NCBI RefSeq assembly: GCF_000005505.3
Contig: NC_016134.3
Span: 44,296,650-44,360,649, forward strand
Direction of reading: 5' to 3'
DNA length: 64,000 bases
DNA from: Brachypodium distachyon
Lineage: Eukaryota > Streptophyta > Magnoliopsida > Poales > Poaceae
Positions 1-10,021 of this stretch are shown here, one piece after another. The translations under genes were made by a program, and so were the position numbers. Position 1 is the first letter of the stretch; the number at the start of each line of letters is the position of its first letter. The notes beneath the pieces are model-generated. The model searched no databases and was not told the DNA's origin. It worked only from the letters and a program-made list of their open reading frames with translations.

Positions 1-228
1 AGTTTCTCCTAAAGTGACCGAGGCGGCTTGAACATCGTAATGTAAACTTGGGAGTAAATACCAATATTTTTGAGCGAGGGGTGTCCCTTGAATTGGCACT
101 CAGTACAATATTTAAATTTTTGGATCACTTTGCATTATATTTACTATGTGTTTGAGACAGCTGCTCATTCTTAACTCCACATTTTCGTAGAGCTAAATCT
201 GGGAGTACCTAGAAGATATTTAGTAGTA

Positions 229-310
229 TTCCCTCCGTACCAAAATAAGTGACGTTCATTTGTATAGATTTTTATGCAAATCCACATCACTTATTTCGCG
301 ACGGGGTGAG
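229..310. mobile_element. Stowaway-type MITE
   Basis: An 82-bp element has inverted ends (TTCCCTCCGTACC at the left; the complement of GCGACGGGGTGAG at the right) around an imperfect hairpin with AAATAAGTGACGT-like arms. It is flanked by TA at 227-228 and 311-312, the target duplication expected of Tc1/mariner-derived Stowaway elements. Confidence 0.8.
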
Positions 311-459
311 TATTATATTATTGTATTCTCGGAGTAATCGCAGCTGCAGCTTTACAAGCTATGAATGACTAGCTCCTAGCAAATCTGTGAAGATCCAGCT
401 GTCCGAGTGTCATTTTCTCCTTCCACTTTATACTTTAGTGATATTTCCGAGTGTTATGA

Positions 460-840
460 TTTTTGGATTCTCGATCGATTATCAGATACCATCACCTCCG
501 GTACACGGTTTCAGACAGTTTTAGACCGATGCAGAAAAATCATCACTTAGGAAATTTTCGTGGACTATAGCCCATGCTTTTTGTTTTTCGACTGATTTCC
601 AAATATCATTTTCCTAGTACATAGGTTCGAGATGTTTTTTCGGTGCAAAAAAATCATCGTTCCAACCGTTTTCGTGAACTATAACCCACTTTTTTTTTAG
701 GTTTTTGGCTGATTTTCCGATAGTGACCCTCGGTACATGGTTTTGGGCAATTCTGGGTTGTTGTAAAAAATTCACCGTTTTGACCATTTTCTTGGACTAT
801 GCTACGCATTTTTGAGTTTATGGATGATTTTCCGATATTC
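460..840. repeat. Imperfect ~115-120 bp tandem repeats, about three units
   Basis: Three consecutive blocks share the order: a TGATTTTCCGATAT-like start, a GGTACATGGTTT-like segment, AAAAAATCACCGTT, then TTTTCGTGGACTATAGCCCA and a T-rich tail. Units start near 470, 590 and 712. They have diverged by substitutions and small indels. I cannot tell whether they are a decayed satellite or internal repeats of a transposon. Confidence 0.65.
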
Positions 841-1892
841 TTTATTTTGGCCTCTGCTACACTATAAAATAGAGAGGTGGGTGGAGTTGTAGGATATCTA
901 CCTCACTTGTTTGGTCATGTCCTTCTTCCTAACAGGATTACTGCTCCGTGAGTAAGTTATCCCTTGCGTTATTTGTATGTCGATACAAAATTTAATTTTC
1001 ATTAATTATTTATGTCTTTTCATTCGCCTCCAATACACAATAAAATAGAGGAGGGGGGAGGGATATCTTCACAGCTAGCAGCCCACCAGTAGAAAGTAAT
1101 GGCTGGCCCCACCGTTGAGCCCGTGACATTTGATGAGAATGAGGAGGGCCACCTCTCTTCTCGCGCTCCTCGTTGTCCAAACGCCGAGGACAGGTGGGGC
1201 TCTGCGGGCAAGGAAGAGGCGGACACTCAATCGTCTTAGGACTTCTTTGTAGCCTGTGAGAAAAATTTGTCTTCTCTCTCGTTTTTTAGACACTTGTGCA
1301 TCCATCAATTGGACTATTAGAAATCAGGAATTGAGCTGACCTACCCCACGGAACTCCATGAAGTCCTACCATGCTTGAAAAGTTTTAAGATGTAATTTTT
1401 TTTACGCTCCTATTCATTGTACTATCGTTTATGGCTTCTTTTACAGTTGTTTGTCGAACAAAAGGCACTTAAAACAATTTTTCAGGGAATATTAGAATAA
1501 CTACAGGTTTCGCAGATTAGTAGATGAGATGAGTTTTGAGTGCTGTTTTGTTCAACAAGATACAACTGTTTTATTAAAATCTTATTAAGGCAGCATGATG
1601 ACAAGTAAAATAATTAATCCTTTTGCAGTCAGACTTTTTTAAATCTTATATATAAAGGCCCTAATTTATGATCTTGCTTGAGGCGGCTGCCTCTTTGTGT
1701 GGCACAAGAAAAAACATGGATGCAACAAGCCAAACAGAGTTGCCGTAAAGATCGATCATACAAGCAGAGCAAAATTAAAACAGACAATAGCATTCCCATT
1801 TTCTTTTACTGGGTTGCTATATATTTACTTGCTTCAAACAAAGAAAAGGTACATTTTGCAAACATTTATCATATCACAGCATTTCCCTTCCT

Positions 1893-2422
1893 TTATTTGC
1901 TTATTTCTCCACTAATCAAGCGGGCCTTAATCACGACATCGTACGCATAGGCAATGGAGTGAGGTGGAGTAACATGGAATCCTGCAGGTGAAATGAAATT
2001 AAGTTCACACATTTCGTTTCATAAATATAAAGAGGAACAATTACAGTAAAAATATCGATCCAAGTGAAACCATATATGACAATATGTATATACTAACCTG
2101 CACAATTCGAATTCGCGGGAATTGGGTTGCCACACACCTTGGTGACATGGACTAACTTGGCTAGGCTGATCAGGGCCAGATCTACAGCCGTATTTTCACA
2201 GATGCCACGAATGTCAGTTATCCTTGCTACGGTTTGGCAGCATGGGCTGTCCTTTTTCGGAAACTGGTCGCCCATCTGCTTCTCGATGTTCTTCCAGCAG
2301 TGATACATCACTGCTTTCTTGTCGATCTCGCGCTGGTCTACTATTTTGGCTCGAGCTCGTTGCGAAGAACAGGAGATGGCCACCAGGAGGCAGAGCAATC
2401 TTGCTGCTTTGGCACTGGGCAT
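1893..2422 (-). CDS. Small secreted cysteine-rich protein, LTP/prolamin-like
   Basis: Two exons, complement(join(1893..1981, 2098..2422)), 137 residues. Exon 1 ends in GCAG|GTTAGT and exon 2 follows TGCAG; the split codon gives Gly, and the frame stays open for 29 more codons to TAA. Residues 1-25 look like a signal peptide ending in RARA. Mature cysteines lie at 42, 61-62 (a CC pair), 75, 97 and 107. The CC pair and the CGNPIP...NC tail recall the eight-cysteine fold of non-specific lipid transfer and protease-inhibitor proteins, but the CxC motif is missing, so the exact family is open. I start at the ATG at 2422 because it begins the signal peptide; an upstream in-frame ATG at 2563 would add 47 residues and bury it. 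A TATA-like TATATATA lies about 175 bp upstream. Role in defence or reproduction is only a guess. Confidence 0.75.
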
Positions 2423-2593
2423 TTTATTATTTGTGGATTGATCGATTGATAGATGTATGTAATGTATGTTGTTTGTATGTATGGCTGGTTTACGCAGGAT
2501 TGTGCAGCAACGAAACTCTATACATAGTGGCCTGCCGCGCAGGCTCTCGTAGACTCTTTCCACTCGTTCTCAATTTAGTTTAGGTATATCTAG

Positions 2594-2606
2594 GTATATA
2601 TACTAG
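2594..2606 (-). promoter_or_regulatory. TATA-like box of the cysteine-rich gene
   Basis: TATATATA-type sequence about 175 bp upstream of the chosen ATG at 2422, in the right position for a core promoter with a moderately long leader. Confidence 0.4.
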
Positions 2607-2665
2607 CAAAAGAACCTCTGCGTTGTTACGGAACAACGAAAAATTATATCAAAACGTCAGATTAA

Positions 2666-4785
2666 ATGTTGATGTGTTTCATGAGCACATATGTATATAG
2701 CGATTATGATATGTTTATTTTCGTGGGCTATACTCTGGTCTCTCTCTTTTTCACATGTCTTATTTCTATATTTCTCCTTGTCATGTTCTCATATTACTCA
2801 TACTTCGTACTTTATTTCTCAAATCTCTTCTCCCAATTCCTCACTCTCCCTCTGACTATCATCTTCATCCACCCTGAGTGCAAACTCCTCCTCTCCCTGT
2901 CTCGATTCATCCCGCCACTGAACATCACGCCTCCATGCGCGGCCGCCCGCTTGTGCGCACCGCCTCCGCCCGTAGATTCCCGCCGCCCGTTCACTCCCGG
3001 GCGCCGTCTGCTCCCACTTGCCGCCAGGTACGCCTGTGCGCCGCCCGCCTGCGGCCTCTCGCAGCCTTGTCCGCCCGTTCGACACGCCCGCGCACCGCCC
3101 ACACATCGCGTCCGGCCACTGGTCGCCGCGTGCCACTGCCCGTCCGAAGGGCCGCTGATGGCTCGAGCCGACGCGGTCCCTGCTGCCTTGCGCGAGGCCA
3201 CCGCCATCCCGGCCTCAGGCTCATCCCATCGCTGTCCAAGTCCCACAGGCAGCCACCGGCACGCACGAGCCGGTGGAGGCGGCGGTCGGAGCACGCGACG
3301 GAGCCGCGGGTCCGCAGCCGCCTTCCGCATACGGACGCCGCCGGCGCGCACGAGCTGGTGGAGACGACCAAGAGCGGCGGCGGGCTCTGGCGAGATCCGA
3401 AGGGCGGCGGCGAGATCCGGATCGGGCGGGGGGGTGAGATTCGTAAGAGAGGAGCAACGAGAAGGGCTCCGTTGGTTTGTTTGTTTTTCTTTTTTGGGCG
3501 GTATGTGTTTTTTCTGCGCTTGAGGATTGCGGGAGTCGGGATTAAAAGACACGTGAGGACAGCGGTGGCAGAATCATAATTTCGGCGAAGTGACTTACCG
3601 CGACATCCATACCATCACCACCAATTCCAATTTAATATACTGGTATAGATATCAATTCAGATGTTCATACTTATCCCAGTTCGGTGGGATAATTCTCATA
3701 GCTGAACACATGGAGATATATCGCACATGGCTCTTGGATATAAACATTATCATTTAAGGCTGGAGATAGATTGAGGAATTGGATACATCCGGCCACCTAC
3801 ATTATTTTGTAATGTCCTCGTTTAGTTTATGTATCTTTCTACCAATATCTTATTTTCTACTTCGGTGGGATAAGTCTCGTAGCTGATGTATTTCAGTGGG
3901 ATCACTCTCGTAGCTGATGCATTTTGGTGGGTAGTTGACCTCCTGAAATATCTAGAAACCTAAACTCATGGTTTAGATAGAATAGATAGATAGAGAAGCC
4001 GCATGGTCTATTGATCCGCCTCCTCAGTTGGGGCCCCACCCGTGAAGAATGTTGTCAACCATCAGATCCTAGATAGGAGCAACCTAGACCGTCGTCTTTG
4101 GTTGGTGGTGCGGACATTTTGGTACTCTAGGTAGACTGACACGGTGGTGGGGGAAAACAGTGGGGGAAATATATACTCAAGTCTCTTCCTCAGTTGCCCA
4201 AGCCCATTCTTCCTGTCCCCATCTTCCGCTTCGAGCATTGCCTTTGGTTAACTCTACCTTTGCATTTATCCCCTAGATAGTCTATTTCTTGTTTATCCCC
4301 TTTTCATTTCTTATTACTTATTTTCATCGATCTCTTTTGCAATTTCACGTCTCTGCATAACCCATTGATGTTGTCCGATAAAACATGCAGGCCAGGTTAT
4401 ATTTTTTTGTTAACACGCGGTGCCTTTAATACGTTATGCACGGATCACACGTGCTCGACTTAAGAAACGTAACCATCCACTTATTACAAACCCATTAAAC
4501 CAACTGGTACATAAATCCGACGCGACATAAGTTCCAACAAACAAGCATATTTATTAATTTGCAAACAACATGATTAACAATAAATTCGGGTTCATACATG
4601 CCTCTGGAGCGTGTACTACTGCATTCGCACACGCACACACCAGAGCCCCGATGGATCGAGAACGAACCACCACGCACATCAACCAATAATCAACCATGCA
4701 TTGACAGAAAGCCATGCATACATGTATTTATTCGTCATCTGTACCATAATATTATTGGACGAATCGATCGCGGCCGGCCGGCGTT
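2666..4785. other. Intergenic: GC-rich block with open frames on both strands, then short repeats
   Basis: About 2,880-3,560 is very GC-rich and open in several frames on both strands, giving Arg/Pro/Ala-rich low-complexity translations with no recognisable domain. This is typical of a CpG-rich transposon interior. The boundaries look AT-rich and repeat-like (for example near 3640 and 2640). Further right, 3679-3925 holds three copies of a CGGTGGGATAA..TCTCGTAGCTGATG-like unit. 3940-4785 holds nothing I recognise apart from the 3' side of FT-A. Confidence 0.5.
3679..3925. repeat. Short interspersed direct repeats (TTCGGTGGGATAA...AGCTGATG unit)
   Basis: Three copies of a roughly 33-bp unit begin near 3679, 3859 and 3892. 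The last two are adjacent and the first is about 180 bp away. Each reads approximately TTCGGTGGGATAA, then TCTCGTAGCTGATG. Function unknown. Confidence 0.6.
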
Positions 4786-6951
4786 TCAGCGGTACCTCCG
4801 GCCGCCGCAGGTGCCCTCCCTCTGGCAGTTGAAGTAGCCGGCGGCCACAGGGGCGCCGAGGCTGTAGCACTCGGCGAAGTCCCTGGTGTTGAAGTTGGCG
4901 CGCCACCCCGGCGCGTAGATCGCCTGCCGGGCTGTCTGACGGAACACCACGAACGCCAAGCGGTGGATCCCTGCCGTCGGACGAGGGCTCTCGTACGCCA
5001 CCACCTCAGTTCCTGCTCATATATATACAGGCATCCGGATATATCGATTGATCTTGCAGTTACAGAGAAATAGTAAGCCGATTGTAAGCGATACTAAATC
5101 AATAGTTCGGTACATAGGATTAATGTTAATTGTTAAGCCAAGCTAGTTGATAGATTTTAGAGTAAATTCCACTTCGGCGAACTTGGAAGACACTACGTCA
5201 GAATGGGTCACTCGCGCACGAGCTCCAGTGGAACAAAAAATTCATGCTGGCTTAATGTTTGGTTTCTGATGTCCATTCGATCTCTACTCTTGCTCTTGAT
5301 TTTGATTTTTGCGTACTTTTTTGAAAGAGCAATGCTCGTGAGTTATCCTATATTGTTCGAGTATAAGTGGACTGCCCAGTTCTTTTCATCAGATCGGTCT
5401 TTTCATTGCGTTGGCTAGTGCATGAAGCTCTTCTGATGGTATCAGAGCCAAGAGGTCTCAATGTCGAGACCTGGCTGCCGCAATTAAAATGCGACACACT
5501 TTGATCCACGTTTAGGCCTGCGGGAGCCACACCTGTGGTGGAGTGTTGAAGTATAAGTGGGTTGCATAGATCTCTTTTCATTAGATCACGGTCTTTTGGT
5601 TGCATTGGATAGTGCATGAAGCTCTTCATATATGAACCTTAAAAGAGAGGAAAGAGAACGCTCAAATTGGTTAATCAATTGCTTTACATACCCAACTGGA
5701 TCGTAGAGCTGCAAAATTGTGACCCTCAGGGTACCTTTTGACCCTCCTTAGTTCAACCAAATGAACTAAAATTTTAAAATGACACAACTTTTTGAAAAAC
5801 TAGTTCATTTGTTTGAACTAAATAGTGTCAAAGGGTATCCCGAGGGTCACCATGTTGCACCCCTACTGGATCGTGCATCCTTCATATGATGGCTAAAAAA
5901 GAGTAATTTGTTTTTTACCGGGCTCGTTACCTATCAGAGGCCCCTTCTCAATACCAATCCAATTTCATTATGACACCAATTAACTATCAATTCTATATTG
6001 TTATTTTAAAATATTAATCATTAATATATCATTATATTATTGTTGTATTGCTGAAATTTCATTAACCTATCATTATTATTACTGTATCATTAAGATTTTA
6101 ATAGTATATCATAATATTTCAACAACACATGTGTGGAGGTTGCCACATGTCGTCGGTGTGTGGTGGCACCGGTATGTACCAGAGCCAACAAAAAATAACT
6201 ATAAACATATCATAATTTTTTAATTATAATTGTAGATAATAAAAAAATATTTACTTACCGCGATTGACGTCACGTCCTTCTGGTATATCTGTCACCAACC
6301 TATATGTAGGCAATCATACATAAAACATTAGCAAGTTAATTCATTTGTGAGGAAAATATCCGATTAGGCCTAGGTTAGAGCCTAGGATGCATGCATGAAT
6401 ATCATGCACGTACCAGTGGAGATACTCTCTCTGGGAAGGGTTGCTGGGCGTAGGTGAATCAGGATCCATCATCACCTAATAACGAAAGCGCATGGTAATT
6501 AGTTATATTCATGGATATATATGTAGATCGATGCAAATGATATATGGACTTTGTTTTAGATCTTTAATCGTGTGTAGCCTAGCTTACATGCAGAAATGTA
6601 GAAAAATGGCTTCTCGCAAAAGAAAAAAGAAATATAGAAAAATGGCTTCTCGCATGCATGTGTGAGAACGAATTAAGGATCGACGAGATATATCACGGCT
6701 AGCTCTACGTACTACGTGCAGCTGAATCCTTGTTGCTGTACGATCGATCGATGACTCACGAGCGTGTAGAGCGACCTGGAGAGTCCGGCGATCTGGACCG
6801 TCGGCTGGTTGGCAACCTGCGACGGCCTGAGCTCGGACCCGTTGGTGATCTCGCGGTTGTTGTACGACACCCTCAGCCGCGCCGACGCGTCGAAGTAGTC
6901 CACGATGTCCCCCACGATGCCTCCCACGATCAGCGGATCCCTCGACGCCAT
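4786..6951 (-). CDS. FT-like PEBP protein, copy A
   Basis: Four exons, complement(join(4786..5012, 6259..6299, 6414..6475, 6760..6951)), 173 residues. Exon sizes of 62 bp and 41 bp and the intron phases match canonical plant FT genes. PEBP proteins bind phospholipid and 14-3-3/FD partners; FT members act as mobile flowering signals. Visible motifs are DPDxPxP, REYLHW (the FT-type Tyr, not the TFL1-type His), GIHR, and a C-terminal CQRExxCGGRRYR. In segment B the FT Gln140 position is Ala (YAPGWRAN), and the LYN triad of segment C is CYS, so flowering promotion cannot be assumed. It seems closest to the grass FTL12/FT5-type group; that is recollection, not a search. The last intron carries a miniature LTR element and a Mutator-like MITE. 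The promoter shares blocks with copies B and C. Confidence 0.95.
5354..5628 (+). mobile_element. Miniature LTR retrotransposon (SMART/TRIM type) in FT-A intron
   Basis: A complete 275-bp element. The left LTR is about 5354-5434, the right LTR 5544-5628; both begin TGTT, the right one ends CA, and they share GAGTATAAGTGG-like and AGTGCATGAAGCTCTTC segments. A primer-binding site TGGTATCAGAGC (complement of initiator Met-tRNA) starts at 5436. The 5-bp target duplication TATAT sits at 5349-5353 and 5629-5633. There is no coding capacity. Size, PBS and intronic position fit the very short SMART elements described in grass genes (established knowledge). It lies antisense to FT-A, in the intron before the last exon. 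Confidence 0.9.
5705..5864. mobile_element. Mutator-like MITE in FT-A intron
   Basis: A 160-bp element with inverted ends of about 35 bp containing TGACCCTCAGGGTACC and the complement of the matching right arm. It is flanked by the 10-bp direct repeat ACTGGATCGT at 5695-5704 and 5865-5874. A 9-10 bp duplication is typical of Mutator-superfamily insertions. It is non-coding. Confidence 0.85.
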
Positions 6952-7530
6952 GCTTGTTACCCTGATCGAGCTAGTCAATCACTTACTTAAGCTCGAATTA
7001 AAACTAGCTTAGCCGCCGGCCGTTGCATGCAATGAGAGCTTGGTGGCATCGTATGCAGCTGCGCAGCGCTATTTATAGGCCTCCCGGTGAAAGATACGTA
7101 CGATCTCGATTATGCCTTTTCGCCAAATCCTGACCGGTCGTGCAATCGATCAGGAACTCAAAGATCGTGGGACTAAACGAAAGTGTTGACTTGTGATCGA
7201 TCCAGTTGTGTGACAAACGTATAGAACCTTGCCGCTTAATTCCTAGCAGCTCGTTTCTTATCGGACGGCTCAGGTTTTGCCGCCAGGGAGTGCAGCCAAG
7301 ATCGGACGGCCGACGTGCTGCCGCTTGCAACCAGAGTTGGAACTTGGATTGGATTGCATGCACGATTCCTCACGCTTTTAGGGCTGCTTCCCGGACCCTA
7401 CCTTTCTGTAAAGGTTATTTCCTGATCTCCTCTTCTACGCACATGCACACGGAATTATTATTATTTTTGAGAGCACATGCATACGGATCTTTAGCTCCCG
7501 AGTTCCCAGGGGCGGGCCCGCGTTAGCCCA
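6952..7530 (-). promoter_or_regulatory. FT-A promoter with blocks shared among all three FT copies
   Basis: TATAAATA (minus strand) lies at about 7069-7080. The block at about 7255-7290, containing GGACGGCTCAGGTTTTGCCG, recurs upstream of FT-B (17171-17207) and, inverted as expected, upstream of FT-C (20851-20890). A second block with CTTTCTGTAAAGGT near 7400-7420 recurs at 17324-17340 upstream of FT-B. A GGACTAA..AAAGTGT-like stretch nearer the TATA box is also shared. Conservation outside the coding region suggests common regulatory inputs (inference) or simply recent duplication. Confidence 0.65.
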
Positions 7531-7649
7531 ACATGGTTGCACAAGACACAGGGCTCGTTTTTTTTACATATATAGAGCCCATATAGAGCTGGACGCCCCC
7601 TGAATTCAAATAGCTAGCCCACACAACAGCCAAAAGTCCAACTACTCCT

Positions 7650-7760
7650 GAGCTTCTCTTCCTTCCGCGCGTGGCCTATAGGCGAGACCCGGAGCTTTTC
7701 TTCCTTCCGCGCGTGGCCCATAGACGAGGCCTAGAGCTTTTCTTCCTTCTGCGCGTGTGC
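7650..7760. repeat. 42-bp tandem repeat, about 2.6 units
   Basis: Units start at 7650, 7692 and 7734. Each begins GAGCTTTTCTTCCTTCCGCG (first unit GAGCTTCTC) and continues GTGGCC.ATAG.CGAG. They lie just left of the hAT insertion, in the distal upstream region of FT-A. Confidence 0.85.
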
Positions 7761-7856
7761 AAATTCAGCCCAACAAGACGGCCCATCATCCAGTCCAGCC
7801 GAAGAGGTCGCTGACACCGAGCCTGCGCTCTACAGAGCATCGACCAGGTTGACATG

Positions 7857-8721
7857 CAGCGACGGACCTAGGATATATGTAAAGGTTTGGCGGATTTTAC
7901 ACAACAAAATATCATATGCAATACAACTATGCAAAAGCTTGATATAATACTAAACATAAATTCTTTGTGTTTAACAAGTATAGTAAAATCCAAAAGAAAG
8001 ATATTGGAGCTCAAAATACCTCACTGGATGAAACTAATATGGATGACCGATCACCAATTTATAATCTAGTATTATTTAGAAAAACATATGAATGATCTGC
8101 AAAAGATTGAAACCCTAAAAAAAATATGAATTAGTAACTATTTTTTCATATGTATGAAGAAAACACATTATACAAGGGAAGATATTAGAACGAATACATA
8201 CCCATAATAATGAATAACCTCGCATCACAAATAGTGATTTCTTCTTAGGTGGTATCTCGGTGAAGCAAACCTGCTACAATCTGCTAAATGTCCTCCTCGA
8301 CGGTCGCCCGAGCGCCTCCGCATCTCGCAGCGCCCGTTGTCGTGGTCGCCCGCCTCGTCGCTGCTGGCGACCCAGCGTTCTGCTGTTGTGCCGCCTTGAT
8401 GCGCTGCGCTAGCCACGGCGATCTCTCTTCTCTATCTCCGCCTCTCCGGACTCCAGTGTTGCGTCATGGCGGCAGAAGATGGGAAACTCTCAAGGCAGAG
8501 GAAGGGAGTCGAATAGACGTGACGTGGAATCGGGAATATCCTCTGGCCCCTGGCGGCCACTATCGATGGATCACGCGAGGAGTTACGCGAGGCAAGCTGT
8601 GGACCAATCGAGGCTAGGCTGGGCTGGGCTGAGGTGAGGACAGTATACCTATATTGGCTTCTGGGCCAGAATTTAGGTGTGGCGCGGGCCGTACCATTCC
8701 ATACCGGTAGGTCCGCCCCTG
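7857..8721. mobile_element. Non-autonomous hAT-type transposon with GC-rich passenger
   Basis: The 865-bp element starts CAGCGACGGACCTAGG; its right end, reverse-complemented, reads CAGGGGCGGACCTACC, the terminal inverted repeat style of plant hAT elements. An 8-bp target duplication flanks it: TTGACATG (7849-7856) and TTGACGTG (8722-8729), one mismatch. It encodes no transposase. A GC-rich tract (about 8285-8620) inside it has open frames without recognisable domains and may be captured genomic DNA or just biased composition. Confidence 0.85.
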
Positions 8722-9269
8722 TTGACGTGGCAAGCTACGGAGCTGTCGACGACGGCTTCTACGAAGACGACGCACGCCGGCTGCCTTTTAAACATAGTTA
8801 TATTCATATTTTGACAAATTTGAGACAAGTAATATGAATCGGAGGGAGTAGTAAAAATCTGTTATCGACAGGGAATGATATGCCATGAATGACCAGTGTA
8901 GCTACTATATTTGTGCTGGGATTTCTCTTTTGATGTAGTTCACACATGGCCATAGTTTTGCTTGAACTTTTGCACGTACACATTTTAAAACAGAAATGTC
9001 ACTAAAACATGTATATTTGGATTTGTTATTCACTCCCAATCTCTTGGGCTGTCATACATGGCCCAAGACCTCATGAGTCCCCGCGCTGTTCTCCCTTTTC
9101 TCTTTGGTTTTCGTTTTTCCCTTCGGCTTGTGGCGGTGTCCGATTACTTGCACGAATCCATTCCCTGCTCCATTTCGGAGACGCGGCAGTGGAACACCGC
9201 CTTGGGCAAGGGACAACGCGTTCTTCTTCGACTCCGAGTCCGAGGCCGCGACGGTGTCTCGTGTCTCCG
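8722..9269. other. Intergenic, partial MITE end
   Basis: A single Stowaway-like right end (TCGGAGGGAGTAG, ending near 8851) follows an AAATTTGAGACAAGTAATATG-like arm; the left partner is not clear. The rest leads into the promoter of the gene at 9413 and holds no gene I recognise. Confidence 0.5.
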
Positions 9270-9270
9270 C

Positions 9271-9280
9271 ACATAAATAT
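9271..9280 (+). promoter_or_regulatory. TATA-like box of RWD/PNRC-motif gene copy 1
   Basis: CATAAATA about 140 bp upstream of the ATG at 9413. The same box and surrounding sequence (GAGGCCGCGACGG upstream) occur at 11690-11699 in front of copy 2, so the promoter was duplicated with the gene. Confidence 0.6.
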
Positions 9281-9412
9281 GCACCCAACCCAACAATTCC
9301 CCCACCCCATCAGAGTTTCAGAGATCATCCGCCCGTTCTGCACCGGCCGCCTCCTCCACGCTTGTCTTGCCGCTCTTGCGCGGATTGCGTCGAGATCAAG
9401 AAGATCATCGCC

Positions 9413-10021
9413 ATGGCCTCCGTCGAGCGAGCGATGTCCAAGGCTGCCGCGGCGCTTCTCCCCGGTCTGCTCCCAACTCCTCCGATGAGCACGCCGTCGC
9501 CGTGCATCATCATCCTGCCGGCGGCTTCCAACCCCAAGTTTCCCAAGCCCGGCCGCGCCGACGCCGTCGAGAGGTGGGACGCGCACAAGAACCGCCCCAG
9601 GAGCCCAGCGTCGTCGTGCGGCAGCACCAGCCCGGGCCGCGCCGACTCCTGCGAGCGCTGGGACATGAACAAGATCAAGAAGCAGAACCCCAGCAACATG
9701 ATCTCCGGCGAGAGGTACAAGCGTCCGCCCAGCCGCGCGTCGTCCGCCGAGCGCTGGGACGCGCACAAGAAGCCACGCGATGCAGTTTCTGACGCCGAGA
9801 GCCAGACGGGCGATCATCAGTCGATCAGCAACAAGGAGCAGCAGCTGGTGGAGGACGACGAGACAACTGCGATCGAAGAGACGGCGCCGGCCCGCACGCA
9901 ACCCGTCTTCTCTGGGCCAACCTTCATCGCCTCGCCGGAGCCGAGCATGCTGCCCGTGCCGGCCTTCTTCGCTCGCCGGGCCGGCATGATTCCTCTGCCG
10001 GCGTTCGCGCAAGCACACTAG
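9413..10021 (+). CDS. Small protein with three RWD motifs and a PNRC-like C-terminal motif, copy 1
   Basis: Single exon, 202 residues, start in a strong GCCATGG context. Three related motifs of the form GRA(D)(A/S)xERWDxxK lie at about residues 48-59, 76-87 and 107-119. The C-terminal segment at about 165-186 (SGPTF, then SPEPS, then LPVPAFF) resembles the PNRC short motif, known in animals to contact decapping factors and nuclear receptors. The middle is Ser/Arg-rich and the 130-162 region acidic, so the protein is probably largely disordered. It is transcribed toward copy 2, 1.8 kb away, with promoter and 3' flank homology. Cellular role unknown; the PNRC assignment is from memory of the motif and needs a profile search. 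Confidence 0.8.
   Translation: MASVERAMSKAAAALLPGLLPTPPMSTPSPCIIILPAASNPKFPKPGRADAVERWDAHKNRPRSPASSCGSTSPGRADSCERWDMNKIKKQNPSNMISGERYKRPPSRASSAERWDAHKKPRDAVSDAESQTGDHQSISNKEQQLVEDDETTAIEETAPARTQPVFSGPTFIASPEPSMLPVPAFFARRAGMIPLPAFAQAH

Larger units (their letters stand above)
1..1892. other. Intergenic, repeat-bearing, no gene recognised
   Basis: No open frame here resembles a protein I recognise. The stretch holds a Stowaway MITE (229-310), about three imperfect tandem units of 115-120 bp (roughly 460-840), and AT-rich DNA. From 1893 leftward it probably becomes the 3' UTR of the cysteine-rich gene on the minus strand. Confidence 0.5.

Noticed and set aside
2666..3579. Several 100-285 codon frames on both strands
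   Set aside because: Arg/Pro/Ala-rich shadows of a GC-rich block; no start context, splice pattern or domain.
9071..10018. 315-codon minus-strand frame opposite the RWD/PNRC gene
   Set aside because: Antisense shadow of the real gene, made possible by GC-rich third positions.
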